This document shows, piece by piece, positions 26,627-35,658 of a stretch of DNA of 64,000 nt. The stretch is from assembly GCF_027557445.1 (NCBI RefSeq), contig NZ_CP106841.1:2404001-2468000 (forward strand), in the 5' to 3' direction. The number at the start of each line of letters is the position of its first letter. The stretch's first letter is position 1. Made by a program: the position numbers and the translations under genes. Below the pieces are notes generated by a model that was not told the origin of the DNA, did no database searches, and worked only from the letters and a program-made list of their open reading frames with translations. The stretch is from Paenalcaligenes faecalis. Its GTDB lineage: Bacteria; Pseudomonadota; Gammaproteobacteria; Burkholderiales; Burkholderiaceae_B.

Positions 26627-27516
26627 TCAGCAAACTGATCTGCTAAAAAATCAATTAATGCACGTACTGCAGGCAACTGCCCTCTGCGAGAAGGAAAAAC
26701 AGCTTGTACTTCACCCTTTTTTAGTGACCACTCAGGTAACACCTCGATTAACCGCCCCTCTGTCAAATCCTGATGGGTCACTAACAAAGGCAGCTGGGCA
26801 ATCCCTAGCCCTGCTACAACCGCCTTACGTAACATAATTAAATCATCAGTAATTAGGCGTGGAGCATGCTGAATCTCAACGGTAGATTGCTCTGCATTTC
26901 TCATGAGCCAACTATAGTTGGCATCACCACGCAGCCAGTCTAACGAATTTAATCCAATCAAATCAGAGGGCTTGTTAACCGGATGCTGAGTTAAAAATGC
27001 AGGGCTTGCCACCAGTTTCTGAGGACTGATTGATAAGGTACGCACAATCAAATCACTATCCTCCACCGGCGGAAATCGGACACGTAACGCCACATCGAAC
27101 CCCTCTCTGACAACATCAACACGCCGCCCCGTCGCATCTAGCTCTACCTTGACCTGAGGGTACTGTTGCATAAAGGTGGTTAGCATGTCTGCCACAACAA
27201 AACATAATAAGCCTGTAGGACAGGACAACCGCACCAAACCTCTTGGCTTAGATATGGATTTCTCAATCACCTCTTGCGCGGCTTCTGCCTCGGCTAACAT
27301 CGCAGCACAATGGACATAGTAGTTCTGGCCCAGCTCCGTGACAGAAAGATGTCGTGTACTGCGTTGAATTAAACGCACGCCCAATCGTTTCTCCAATGAG
27401 GCGATCCGACGACTCAAGCGAGACTTGGGTATAGCCAATGCCCGGCTTGCTGCAGAGAAACCACCATGTTCGACCACTTTTACAAAATAAAAAAGATCAT
27501 TTAAATCCAGCATCAT
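26587..27516 (-). CDS. LysR-family transcriptional regulator
   Basis: The 309-residue protein has an N-terminal winged helix ('DLNDLFYFVKVVEHGGFSAA', 'IPKSRLSRRIASLEKRLGVR') and a periplasmic-binding-like effector domain. It is divergent from the two pirin genes with a 124-base promoter region, and is most like LysR regulators that control neighbouring pirin genes. Two adjacent methionines make the start ambiguous by one codon. Its stop lies inside the MFS gene on the opposite strand. Confidence 0.88.
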   Translation of the reverse strand: MMLDLNDLFYFVKVVEHGGFSAASRALAIPKSRLSRRIASLEKRLGVRLIQRSTRHLSVTELGQNYYVHCAAMLAEAEAAQEVIEKSISKPRGLVRLSCPTGLLCFVVADMLTTFMQQYPQVKVELDATGRRVDVVREGFDVALRVRFPPVEDSDLIVRTLSISPQKLVASPAFLTQHPVNKPSDLIGLNSLDWLRGDANYSWLMRNAEQSTVEIQHAPRLITDDLIMLRKAVVAGLGIAQLPLLVTHQDLTEGRLIEVLPEWSLKKGEVQAVFPSRRGQLPAVRALIDFLADQFADQDWQTVAFNSER

Positions 27517-27640
27517 TGTTCCACCTATAGAACAGAGAGTTACTTTTTTCCTATCTACCTTAACGCCAATAACTCCCCTAGTATAAGAGTAGAGGGTTGC
27601 CTCTTTTCATTTACCGCAACGATCTCTCAAGGAGCCTGCT

Positions 27641-28507
27641 ATGAAAGCAATTATTGCAACTATTTCTGCACCTAAAGGCCATTGGGTAGGGGATGGATTT
27701 CCTGTCCGCTCTTTATTCTCCTACCATGGTACGGATAACCAACTTATTAGCCCTTTTTTATTGCTCGATTATGCAGGCCCTGCTGAGTTTACGCCCCATA
27801 CACATCCGCGAGGCGTTGGCTCTCACCCACACCGTGGCTTCGAAACGGTCACTTTGGTGTATGACGGCGAGGTCACACATACAGACTCCACAGGCGGAGG
27901 CGGGACCATTGGCCCAGGAGATGTGCAGTGGATGACCGCAGGTGATGGAATTCTGCACAAAGAGTATCACTCAGAGTCTTTCACTAAGACCGGAGGACGC
28001 TTTGAAATGGTACAGCTTTGGGTAAACCTACCTGCCAAAGACAAGACCACGCCCGCTCATTATCAGGCCATTACTGCCGCGATGATCCCTACTGTTACTC
28101 TACCTGAACAAGCGGGTCAGTTACGTGTTATTGCGGGCAGTGTTAATGACACGATAGGCCCGGCAACTACCTATACCCCAATCAATGTGTGGGATATACA
28201 ATTGCAACGTGGAGGCGTCAGTACTCTACAAGTACCAGAGCATCACACCTGCTTACTTGTTGTGCTCAGTGGCACGGTATTAGTGAACGATAAAAAAGTC
28301 GTTCGTGATGCTGAGCTCGTTATTTTTGATCGCTCAGGTACTACGGTACAACTTGAGGCCAATAATGATGCCAAGCTCCTCGTGCTAACGGGTGAGCCCA
28401 TCAATGAACCCGTTGTAGGCTATGGACCATTTGTCATGAACACTACAGAACAAATTCACGAGTCCATCACAGCGTTCAATCAAAACAAAATGGGTCAGAT
28501 GTTATAG
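27641..28507 (+). CDS. Pirin family protein 1
   Basis: The 288-residue bicupin carries the metal-binding pattern of pirins: 'GSHPHRGFETVT' with two histidines and 'MTAGDGILHKEYH' with later His/Glu ligands. Pirins bind Fe(II); some have quercetinase activity, others affect transcription or redox sensing. An AAGGAG site precedes the ATG. The second pirin gene follows after 23 bases, and the LysR gene is divergent. Confidence 0.9.
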   Translation: MKAIIATISAPKGHWVGDGFPVRSLFSYHGTDNQLISPFLLLDYAGPAEFTPHTHPRGVGSHPHRGFETVTLVYDGEVTHTDSTGGGGTIGPGDVQWMTAGDGILHKEYHSESFTKTGGRFEMVQLWVNLPAKDKTTPAHYQAITAAMIPTVTLPEQAGQLRVIAGSVNDTIGPATTYTPINVWDIQLQRGGVSTLQVPEHHTCLLVVLSGTVLVNDKKVVRDAELVIFDRSGTTVQLEANNDAKLLVLTGEPINEPVVGYGPFVMNTTEQIHESITAFNQNKMGQML

Positions 28508-28530
28508 ATCCTACACACAAGGAATACACC

Positions 28531-29460
28531 ATGAGCACGTCTATTCAAATGACTATCCAAGAATACGCCGATTGTCCTCATCAATCTACCGTCACCCCTG
28601 CCCTTGCATTAACTGCCCGCGAGGCCATTTTAGGTGAGGGCATGAAGATTCGTCGGTTATTGCCTCATCGTGAACAACGTATGATTGGTGCTTGGTGTTT
28701 TTTTGACCATGCGGGCCCTGCTGATGTCAGTCACGGCGGTGGGGTCCGTGTAGGCCCTCACCCTCACACAGGCTTACAAACGTTTAGCTGGATGGTGGAC
28801 GGGGAAATTTTGCACCGCGATAGCATAGGCTATAAACAACTGCTACAAAAAGGGCAAGTTAACTTAATGACCGCGGGCAAAGGCATTTCTCACTCCGAGG
28901 AATCACCTGAAAGCCGCTCTCCTACCCTACAACTGGCACAGTTTTGGATTGCACTGCCCGAGGCTAAACGCTTTATGGAGCCAGCCTTTGAGCACTACCC
29001 CGATTTACCTAAAATCGAAAAAGAGCATGCCGTCATTACCGTATTAGTAGGCGAGCTTTTTGGTTCTACCTCTCCTGTTGCAGTTCACAGCCCATTAGTC
29101 GGAGCAGATATCACCACTCATGGCCAATCCTGTCTTCAAATCCCACTCAAAACAGAGTTTGAATTCGGCATTGCGGTTCTTACAGGTAGCGCGTCTATCA
29201 ATGGTCAAACCATCGAGCCCGGTACACTGCTTTACTTAGGTAAAGAACGGGATCAACTCACGATAGAAACCACAGAGGCCAGCCAAATTATCTTGATTGG
29301 GGGCGAACCTTTTGGTGAAGACATCATGCTCTATTGGAACTTCGTAGCACGTAACAAGTCCGAAGTAATCGAATTCATCCGTCTTTGGAATGAAACCGAT
29401 CACTTTGGTGCAGTAACTGGCTACGAAGACCCAGCCTTAGATGCACCTAAGCTAAGCTAA
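28531..29460 (+). CDS. Pirin family protein 2
   Basis: A 309-residue paralogue of the preceding gene, with ligands in 'VGPHPHTGLQTFSW' and 'MTAGKGISHSEESPE'. The two are only distantly similar, so the pair is probably an old duplication or a heteromeric arrangement. It shares the operon and ends at a hairpin terminator. No substrate is evident. Confidence 0.9.
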   Translation: MSTSIQMTIQEYADCPHQSTVTPALALTAREAILGEGMKIRRLLPHREQRMIGAWCFFDHAGPADVSHGGGVRVGPHPHTGLQTFSWMVDGEILHRDSIGYKQLLQKGQVNLMTAGKGISHSEESPESRSPTLQLAQFWIALPEAKRFMEPAFEHYPDLPKIEKEHAVITVLVGELFGSTSPVAVHSPLVGADITTHGQSCLQIPLKTEFEFGIAVLTGSASINGQTIEPGTLLYLGKERDQLTIETTEASQIILIGGEPFGEDIMLYWNFVARNKSEVIEFIRLWNETDHFGAVTGYEDPALDAPKLS

Positions 29461-29466
29461 AAAAAA

Positions 29467-29498
29467 CGGCATCATTCTCAGCCCGGAGTTTGATGCCG
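29467..29498. terminator. Terminator after the pirin operon
   Basis: Arms CGGCATCA and TGATGCCG with a 16-base loop, preceded by an A-run and followed by CTTTTG. Confidence 0.8.
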
Positions 29499-29519
29499 CT
29501 TTTGCTATAGCGCATAAAA

Positions 29520-29640
29520 TCAAAAATGAACCAATGCGCCCTTAATCAGCATTTTCATTCCTAACTCAAACTCAGCCTCCATCTCGGCTACATCTGCCTC
29601 AGACTGCAACGCCTGCTCTTTCTCATCAGCAATGGCGCAA
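29520..29640 (-). pseudogene. C-terminal remnant of an unidentified gene
   Basis: On the minus strand an open frame ends at TGA 29520-29522. Its last 33 residues are acidic and helical ('[18 protein letters not shown]'). The frame continues upstream under the TonB-receptor remnant, where one of the two readings must be a shadow. There is no start. I cannot assign it. Confidence 0.25.
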
Positions 29641-30190
29641 TAGTACGAGGCGAACTTGCCCTCAGTGATACTTTCACCGCCTATGCCACCGCAGGTCTAA
29701 GCCAAGGAGCCATTGCCCCGAATACAGCTGAAAATGCCGGTGAGGTCTTTGCACCGTACAAAACCAAACAAAAAGAAATTGGCTTAAAGATAGATTTAGG
29801 CGAGTTTTCCCATACCCTCAGTATGTATGAAATCAAACGCCCTAGAGCTTATAGACCCCTTTAATAATGTCTTTTCATTCGGGGGTGAGCAACGTAATCG
29901 AGGAGTAGAATGGGGCTTTTTTAGGGGGTAGTTACAGATTCACCTTAACGACAAACGCAACCAGTGCATCTAAGCAATACCTAAGTGCTGATAATGCACT
30001 AGCTGTACCGGGTCGCACTGTTTTTGATGTAGGGGCTCGTTATCACACTCAGCTTGCTGGTCGTGATATTACCCTTCGAGCTGTAGTCAACAACATCACC
30101 AACAAAACGTATTGGGCTAAACCCCATTTCACCAGCCTAGCCCTTGGCGCACCACGCTCGTTGCAGCTCTCTGCTTCTGTAGAGTTCTAA
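29640..30190 (+). pseudogene. TonB-dependent receptor, C-terminal debris
   Basis: Three pieces in different frames read as the end of a siderophore receptor barrel. Piece one is '[19 protein letters not shown]' with '[17 protein letters not shown]' and 'YEIKRPRAY'. A frameshift near 29860 leads to '[20 protein letters not shown]'. After another shift near 29935 comes 'VPGRTVFDVGARYHTQ' and the terminal 'GAPRSLQLSASVEF' ending in the Phe typical of outer-membrane barrels (TAA 30188-30190). The plug and most strands are gone. The family is ferric-siderophore receptors of the FhuE/FpvA kind. Confidence 0.85.
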
Positions 30191-30238
30191 AGCCTAATGC
30201 GGGGATTATGTTGGCACGATAGCTAACCCAGTCCTGCC

Positions 30239-31528
30239 CTACGCTAAAGCGCCTAAGCGTAGGGCTAATGCTACTAAGCTAATCAATAATACGGGTGTAG
30301 TTAACAGCACCCCGACTCTAAAGTAGTACCCCCAACTGATAGTAATGCCCTTTTTTGCCAGCACATGCAACCACAATAAAGTCGCTAAGCTGCCAATAGG
30401 CGTAAATTTCGGCCCTAAATCACTCCCAATCACATTGGCATAAATCATGGCTTCCTTGATTGGGCCACTCGCAATAGACGAGTCTATAGACAGTGCCGTT
30501 GTTATCACAGTGGGCATATTGTTCATCACCGAGGACAAAATAGCAGACAGCATGCCAGTCCCCAACGCTGCCCCCCATACTCCGCCTTTAGAAAATTCAT
30601 TTAATAATAAAGCGAGATACCCTGTTAAGCCTGCATTGCCCAAACCATAGACAACTAAATACATCCCTAATGAGAAGACCACAATCTGCCAAGGGGCGCC
30701 TTGCACAACTTTTTTTATATTAATCACTTTTCCACAGCGAGCAAACACCAATAATACGGCAGCTGCCACCGCCGCAACCGCACTCACCGGCACGCCTAGG
30801 GGCTCTAAAGCAAAGAAACCAATTAGTAATAAAGTCAAAACAAACCATCCGGCCCTGAAAGTCACTCTATCTTTAATCACCACCGTAGGTTGTGGTAGGT
30901 GAGTCATGCAATACGTGGAGGGAATGTCACGCTTGAAAAATAGGCTCAGTACAACAAGACTAGCTACTACTGAGACAATATTGACAGGCACCATCACCGC
31001 AGCATAGTCCTTAAAACCAATAGCAAAATAGTCTGCAGAGACAATATTGACTAAATTAGACACCACAAGTGGCAAGCTCGCTGTATCAGCAATAAAGCCT
31101 GCTGCCATCACAAAGGCTAAGGTTGCTGCCGCAGAAAAGCCCATTGCCATCAACATCGCTATCACTATAGGTGTCAAAATTAGCGCAGCCCCATCGTTAG
31201 CAAATAATGCCGAAACCGCTGCGCCTAACAAAATAATTAACGCAAACAGTTTAAAACCACTGCCGCCACCCCACCGAGCTACATGCAGAGCAGCCCACTC
31301 AAAAAAACCCGCCTCATCCAACAATAGACTAATGATAATAACGGCAATAAAGGTAGCCGTTGCATTCCATACAATCCCCCACACCACAGGAATATCTGCC
31401 CAATGCACCACCCCAAAAGCAAGAGCTGCCGCTGCACCTATTAAAGCACTCCACCCAATCCCCAAACCACGAGGCTGCCAGATCACCAAGATCAACGTAA
31501 AAATGAAAATCAGAATAGAAACAAACAC
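30239..31528 (-). CDS. arsB: Arsenite efflux pump membrane protein
   Basis: The 429-residue, 12-helix protein matches ArsB closely in length and in conserved stretches such as '[15 protein letters not shown]', '[18 protein letters not shown]' and '[18 protein letters not shown]'. It exports arsenite or antimonite through the inner membrane, alone or with an ArsA ATPase. Neither arsR, arsC nor arsA is next to it, so it is an orphan; upstream sequence carries only a long hairpin. Confidence 0.95.
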   Translation of the reverse strand: MFVSILIFIFTLILVIWQPRGLGIGWSALIGAAAALAFGVVHWADIPVVWGIVWNATATFIAVIIISLLLDEAGFFEWAALHVARWGGGSGFKLFALIILLGAAVSALFANDGAALILTPIVIAMLMAMGFSAAATLAFVMAAGFIADTASLPLVVSNLVNIVSADYFAIGFKDYAAVMVPVNIVSVVASLVVLSLFFKRDIPSTYCMTHLPQPTVVIKDRVTFRAGWFVLTLLLIGFFALEPLGVPVSAVAAVAAAVLLVFARCGKVINIKKVVQGAPWQIVVFSLGMYLVVYGLGNAGLTGYLALLLNEFSKGGVWGAALGTGMLSAILSSVMNNMPTVITTALSIDSSIASGPIKEAMIYANVIGSDLGPKFTPIGSLATLLWLHVLAKKGITISWGYYFRVGVLLTTPVLLISLVALALRLGALA

Positions 31529-31591
31529 AAAAAATCCTAAAAAAGTTTATTTCATTGGGGGGACGCAGTGTGCTTAGGCTAGAGTAAGAAC

Positions 31592-31662
31592 ACGTCAGGC
31601 CTCTATCGTTAGCTTTTTACCTAGTTGGACTAGGATAAAAGTAACGTATAGAGGCCTGACGT
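31592..31662. repeat. 71-base long imperfect hairpin between arsB and the TRAP permease
   Basis: Outer arms of 15 bases are perfect (ACGTCAGGCCTCTAT and its complement). An inner stem, CCTAGT-TGG-ACTAGG, lies in the middle, and some of the sequence between them also pairs. No T-run follows on either strand, so it is not a classic terminator. It lies downstream of the TRAP permease and upstream of arsB, both on the minus strand. It may act as an mRNA end-protecting structure or be a mobile palindrome. Confidence 0.6.
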
Positions 31663-31689
31663 TGAGCGTAGTTAAGGATTAACTATAGG

Positions 31690-33687
31690 CTAAACGGCTG
31701 CTGTTTTCTTAGCTATTGATCCACTGTCATCAGGGCGCTGTTTCTGTAAAAACCAGACTAGTGCCATTAACGGAATCCCAATGATTGCACCGATCATATT
31801 TGGAATAATCAACATGATACCCGCTACGAAAAGGATAAGGCGTTCGTAAGACCGAGAGGAGCGAATATAAAAACCAATCATAGAGCTACTGACCGCCACC
31901 ATACCCAGAGCAGCAGTAATAATCGTCGCAATTAAAGGCAAAGCTGTGACGTTTTCCATTACCAAAATAGGGCTATATACAAAGATATAGGGCACGATAA
32001 AGGCTGCGATAGCTAGTTTTACAGCAGTTACCCCGCTCTTGAATGGGTTCGCCTGTGCTATCCCTGCCCCCGCATATGCGGCTAAACAAACGGGTGGGGT
32101 GATGTCTGCCAAGATACCAAAGTAAAAAACAAACATATGAACAGACAAAGGCGTTAAATCAAAACCGTTAATTAATGCGGGAGCAGCAATAGTTGCTGTC
32201 ACCACATAATTAGCCGTAGTAGGTAAACCCATACCCAAGATCAAACATGCGATCATCGTGAAGAACAAGGCAAGGAATAAATAGCCCCCTGACAACGCGA
32301 TAATACTGGCAGCAAATTTAGCACCAAGGCCTGTCATGCTAACCACACCAGCAATAATACCTGCGGTGGCTACGGCGGCGATAACAGGTAACGCCACCCG
32401 CGCACCTTGCTCAAGCACATAAAAAAACTTTTTGAAACCTAAGCGCGTTTCTTTACGTATATAGCTAACCAAAAAGGCAGTAGCAATACCATAGATCACA
32501 GCGCGCTGAGGCGTATACCCGATCATGACCGTAGTAATGATTACGATCAAAGGCAGCAACATATAGCCGTACTGCTTCATTTGCTTGCCTATATCAGGCA
32601 GTTCTGATTTAGGTAGCCCTACAATCCCTAGGCGCTTGGCCTCGAAGTGAGTACCAATAAAAATACCAAGAAAATAAAGAGTAGCGGGGATCACGGCAGC
32701 AGCCATAATGACCGCATAGGAGACTCCTAAATACTCCATCATGATAAAAGCTGCGGCGCCCATAATAGGTGGCATAATTTGCCCACCCGTCGAAGCAGAG
32801 GCTTCTGTTCCAGCCGCGAATTCTGGTTTAAAGCCAGCGTTCTTCATCATGGGAATAGTAAAAGAGCCTGAAGCAACAGTGTTACCTACCGAGCTGCCTG
32901 AAACCATCCCCTGTAGAGCACTAGCAACCACAGCTGCTTTAGCCGTACCACCGGTAAACCGTCCCGTAAGACCAAACGCTAAATCATTAAAAAACTGCCC
33001 AATACGTGTGTTAACTAAAATGACACCAAAAAACAAGAACAAATAAATGTATTTCGCCGAAATTTGCAATGGTGTGCCAAACACCCCACTGTCTCTGTAC
33101 CACAATCGCGTGGTCACATCTGTAAAGTCATAGCCCTGATGCGATAACGTGGCGGTGGGAATATAGTTGCCATACAGTGCGTAACCAATCATGACCGACG
33201 CAACAATCACAATGGGAGTCCCAACGGTTCGACGTGTAGCCTCTAAGAGCAACAACACCCCAACCACAGATAAAAACGTATCGTATTGCTCGTAACCCCA
33301 AGTGATGCTTTGAATGAGGGAGTCGAAATTAATTATTTTGTAATAGGTGACATACATGGCCAAAAAGGCCAACAATACGTCATACCACGGTACCGTCTTC
33401 TGAAAAATCTGCTGCCCCTTTTTAAAGGGGAACAAAAGAAAAATAAGGCCTAAAGCCGTGCCTAAATGGACGGCTCCCTGCTTTTGTGATGGGAACGTAC
33501 CAAAGTATCCAGTGTAGACATGGAATACGGTGAGTGATATTCCTAGAAAAGTAACCACCCATGTCCAGACGCCGATTTCCTCGCGAAAATTGCTTTCACG
33601 GTCGTATTTTTGTAATAAGGCTTTTGCGTCTTGTTCAGCTTTTGCTGTTTGTTCAGCCGGGGTTAACTTGTTATTTGTGTCAACCAT
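31690..33687 (-). CDS. TRAP transporter fused permease (DctQ-DctM), TAXI type
   Basis: The 665-residue membrane protein joins a four-helix DctQ-like part (residues about 45-190) to a DctM-like part with about 12 helices, as is usual for TAXI-TRAP systems. DctM landmarks are 'GRFTGGTAKAAVVASALQGM', 'GSSVGNTVASGSFTIPMM' and 'GMGLPTTANYVV'. It should run as a sodium-driven secondary importer with the binding protein encoded just upstream. Substrates of the type include glutamate, 2-oxoglutarate and other dicarboxylates; this one is undetermined. Confidence 0.93.
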   Translation of the reverse strand: MVDTNNKLTPAEQTAKAEQDAKALLQKYDRESNFREEIGVWTWVVTFLGISLTVFHVYTGYFGTFPSQKQGAVHLGTALGLIFLLFPFKKGQQIFQKTVPWYDVLLAFLAMYVTYYKIINFDSLIQSITWGYEQYDTFLSVVGVLLLLEATRRTVGTPIVIVASVMIGYALYGNYIPTATLSHQGYDFTDVTTRLWYRDSGVFGTPLQISAKYIYLFLFFGVILVNTRIGQFFNDLAFGLTGRFTGGTAKAAVVASALQGMVSGSSVGNTVASGSFTIPMMKNAGFKPEFAAGTEASASTGGQIMPPIMGAAAFIMMEYLGVSYAVIMAAAVIPATLYFLGIFIGTHFEAKRLGIVGLPKSELPDIGKQMKQYGYMLLPLIVIITTVMIGYTPQRAVIYGIATAFLVSYIRKETRLGFKKFFYVLEQGARVALPVIAAVATAGIIAGVVSMTGLGAKFAASIIALSGGYLFLALFFTMIACLILGMGLPTTANYVVTATIAAPALINGFDLTPLSVHMFVFYFGILADITPPVCLAAYAGAGIAQANPFKSGVTAVKLAIAAFIVPYIFVYSPILVMENVTALPLIATIITAALGMVAVSSSMIGFYIRSSRSYERLILFVAGIMLIIPNMIGAIIGIPLMALVWFLQKQRPDDSGSIAKKTAAV

Positions 33688-33728
33688 AGAAACACCACTT
33701 TTAGTTATAGCACTGAAAAAAATCCATC

Positions 33729-33767
33729 AAAAAATAGAAAGGACTTTAAAAGTCCTTTCTATTTTTT
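33729..33767 (-). terminator. Perfect 18-bp hairpin between the TAXI gene and its permease gene
   Basis: Arms AAAAAATAGAAAGGACTT and its exact complement around TAA. It lies between the two genes of the operon. Read on the minus strand it ends in a T-run and could terminate most transcripts after the binding-protein gene, giving more binding protein than permease. Confidence 0.85.
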
Positions 33768-33770
33768 TAA

Positions 33771-34766
33771 TTACTTGGCAAGATCAGCTAAGCTGTTAAT
33801 ACCAGTACTCTTACGAGTCACAATTTGAACCACCTCGGGGTAAACATGACCAATAAAGGACACGTTTTCTACTTTGCGGCCTTTAAACTGACCTGTGCCA
33901 TTCACTGAGTCTAGTGCTGGAACGTGAACAGTCATACCCACGTCCATACGACCACGACCAATACTAGCTAAGTTTTCTAAAGAAGCACCCGTCTCTACGT
34001 TTGTAAAATTACCATCACTGTGTTTATTCCAAATGTTGGCAATTTCACCACCTAATGGGTAGTACGTACCACCTTGGCTACCTGTACCCAGTGTGAATTC
34101 AGCTTTGCGTTTATCGCCCTTAGCTTTAAGCTCAGCCACAGGACCTTCAACGGTTAGACCTTGTTCCTCGTAGTAACGTTTTGCGCCAGGATGAATAGGA
34201 ATACCCTCCGCACCGTTAAGTGCATTTTTCAGGGTAAGCTGTGCGCCTTGAGCATGAGTAATTTCTTTGGAATTTTCCACCATGATCTTAGCAAGCTGAT
34301 AGCCTAGCTCTTCGTCAATGGTGTCATTGTTGGCGACCATAACCGCAAAGGCGGCAATAGTGGGTACATCCGCATCCAAAAAGCCGTATGCATCTTTAGA
34401 AATGGTGTAGCTTTTGTACCCGCTGGTCTGTTCAGCCTTAGTAATAACCTCGTCAGACAAGCCCAACATCACTACATCACCTGTCGATGCGTTGAGACTT
34501 TCAATGCTGCCTGCAGGTACGCCAAGAATACCAAAAGAAACATCAATGTTTCCATCTTGAACCAAGTCAGCAGCATTACCAAAACTTTCTTGGAAAGGCT
34601 GGTAATCCTTAATGCCGTAAGCCTCTAGAATAACTTTAGATACCGAGTTAGTTTCGCTGGCAGGTGGGCCGACCGCAATACGTGCAGCCTGTGCAGAACT
34701 AAAAACGGCGAACATGGACACGACACTAGCCGCTGTGAAGTGTAAAAGTGATTTTTTTACTTTCAT
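33771..34766 (-). CDS. TAXI-family TRAP solute-binding protein, circularly permuted order
   Basis: The 331-residue protein has a clear signal peptide (cleavage after 'FSSAQA', about residue 27). Normal TAXI proteins begin with the 'GTGSxxGxYYPxG' strand, run through 'YPEVVxxVxRKxxGIxSLADLKGKR' and then 'IAVGPPGSGT..ILEAYGI', and end near 'IPLHPGAERFY'. Here the mature protein starts with 'ARIAVGPPASETN' and 'VILEAYGI' (28-52) and passes 'IPIHPGAKRYYEEQGL' (189-204). Only then does it reach 'TLGTGSQGGTYYPLGG' (225-240), ending at 'GINSLADLAK' (322-331). The two halves are complete but swapped. Start ATG 34764-34766 has an AGGAG site. It pairs with the fused permease downstream. Confidence 0.88.
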   Translation of the reverse strand: MKVKKSLLHFTAASVVSMFAVFSSAQAARIAVGPPASETNSVSKVILEAYGIKDYQPFQESFGNAADLVQDGNIDVSFGILGVPAGSIESLNASTGDVVMLGLSDEVITKAEQTSGYKSYTISKDAYGFLDADVPTIAAFAVMVANNDTIDEELGYQLAKIMVENSKEITHAQGAQLTLKNALNGAEGIPIHPGAKRYYEEQGLTVEGPVAELKAKGDKRKAEFTLGTGSQGGTYYPLGGEIANIWNKHSDGNFTNVETGASLENLASIGRGRMDVGMTVHVPALDSVNGTGQFKGRKVENVSFIGHVYPEVVQIVTRKSTGINSLADLAK

Positions 34767-34967
34767 CAGTAAACCTCTCCTTTTAAGGGCAATGAAACAA
34801 ATGGCTAAATCCATTCGTTACGTCTTATTCTTATCTAATATAAATAAAATACTCTTGAGTGTATGTAGGTGTTGCCCCACCCGTCAAGATCACATTAACC
34901 CTATAAAACACCTCGATAAAGCAACAATTTGAAATTACACTAGTAAGTTCTACTCAAAGGAATTCAC

Positions 34968-35648
34968 ATGTCAATACAAAATATTTTGCAACAACTGCTT
35001 CAGTCTGCTCAAAACATGGGACAAACATCAACCTTATCCACTAAGGATCTCTCTGCAAAAGCCACGTCTGCACTTGGTGGATTTACTGGAGGCGCACTAA
35101 CAGGCGGAGCCTTAGGATTACTGTTAGGCAATAAAAAATTTAGAAAGATTGGTGGTAAAGTTGCTGCTTATGGTGGTGTGGCAGCGCTCGGTGTCGTTGC
35201 CTATAATGCATACAATGAATGGCAGAAAAAAGAAAAAACGCTAAACGACACGACACCTCCTGCCGTCGCTCTCTCACCGAATCAACCACCTACAACTGAC
35301 CTCGAAGACCAGAGCCGTTTAATACTTGCTGCGATGATCTCAGCTGCTAAGTCAGATGGACACATTAATGAGGAAGAACAAGCTCTTTTAGATGTGGAGC
35401 TACAAAAACTAGCAAGCTCAGAACATGAGCAACAATGGTTGTCAGCCCAACTAGCTGGTCCCGCTGACCCCACAGCTATAGCTCGCCTTGCCTCTACCCC
35501 TGAACAAAGTGCTGAGATTTACTTAGCGAGTGTACTCATAACCAATGCTGATAGCTTTATGGAACGCGCTTATCTTGATGAACTTGCTCGTCAACTAAAT
35601 ATAGAAAACAGCCTTAAAGAGCATTTGGAGAAAACAGTATTAGGTTAG
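34968..35648 (+). CDS. DUF533 / YebE-like membrane protein with TerB-like domain
   Basis: The 226-residue protein has a glycine-rich hydrophobic part (about 35-80, 'GGFTGGALTGGALGLLLG'), a linker, and a C-terminal helical domain like TerB ('LILAAMISAAKSDGHINEEE'). This is the YebE/DUF533 inner-membrane family of unknown function, linked to envelope stress in enterobacteria. It is divergent from the TAXI gene. Confidence 0.85.
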   Translation: MSIQNILQQLLQSAQNMGQTSTLSTKDLSAKATSALGGFTGGALTGGALGLLLGNKKFRKIGGKVAAYGGVAALGVVAYNAYNEWQKKEKTLNDTTPPAVALSPNQPPTTDLEDQSRLILAAMISAAKSDGHINEEEQALLDVELQKLASSEHEQQWLSAQLAGPADPTAIARLASTPEQSAEIYLASVLITNADSFMERAYLDELARQLNIENSLKEHLEKTVLG

Positions 35649-35658
35649 ACAGGGAAAG

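Noticed and set aside
31047-31577. A 176-codon plus-strand frame opposite arsB
   Set aside because: Low-complexity Ala/Lys composition typical of the antisense of a membrane protein gene; no ribosome site.
31592-31662. Long hairpin as a rho-independent terminator
   Set aside because: No T-run follows on either strand.
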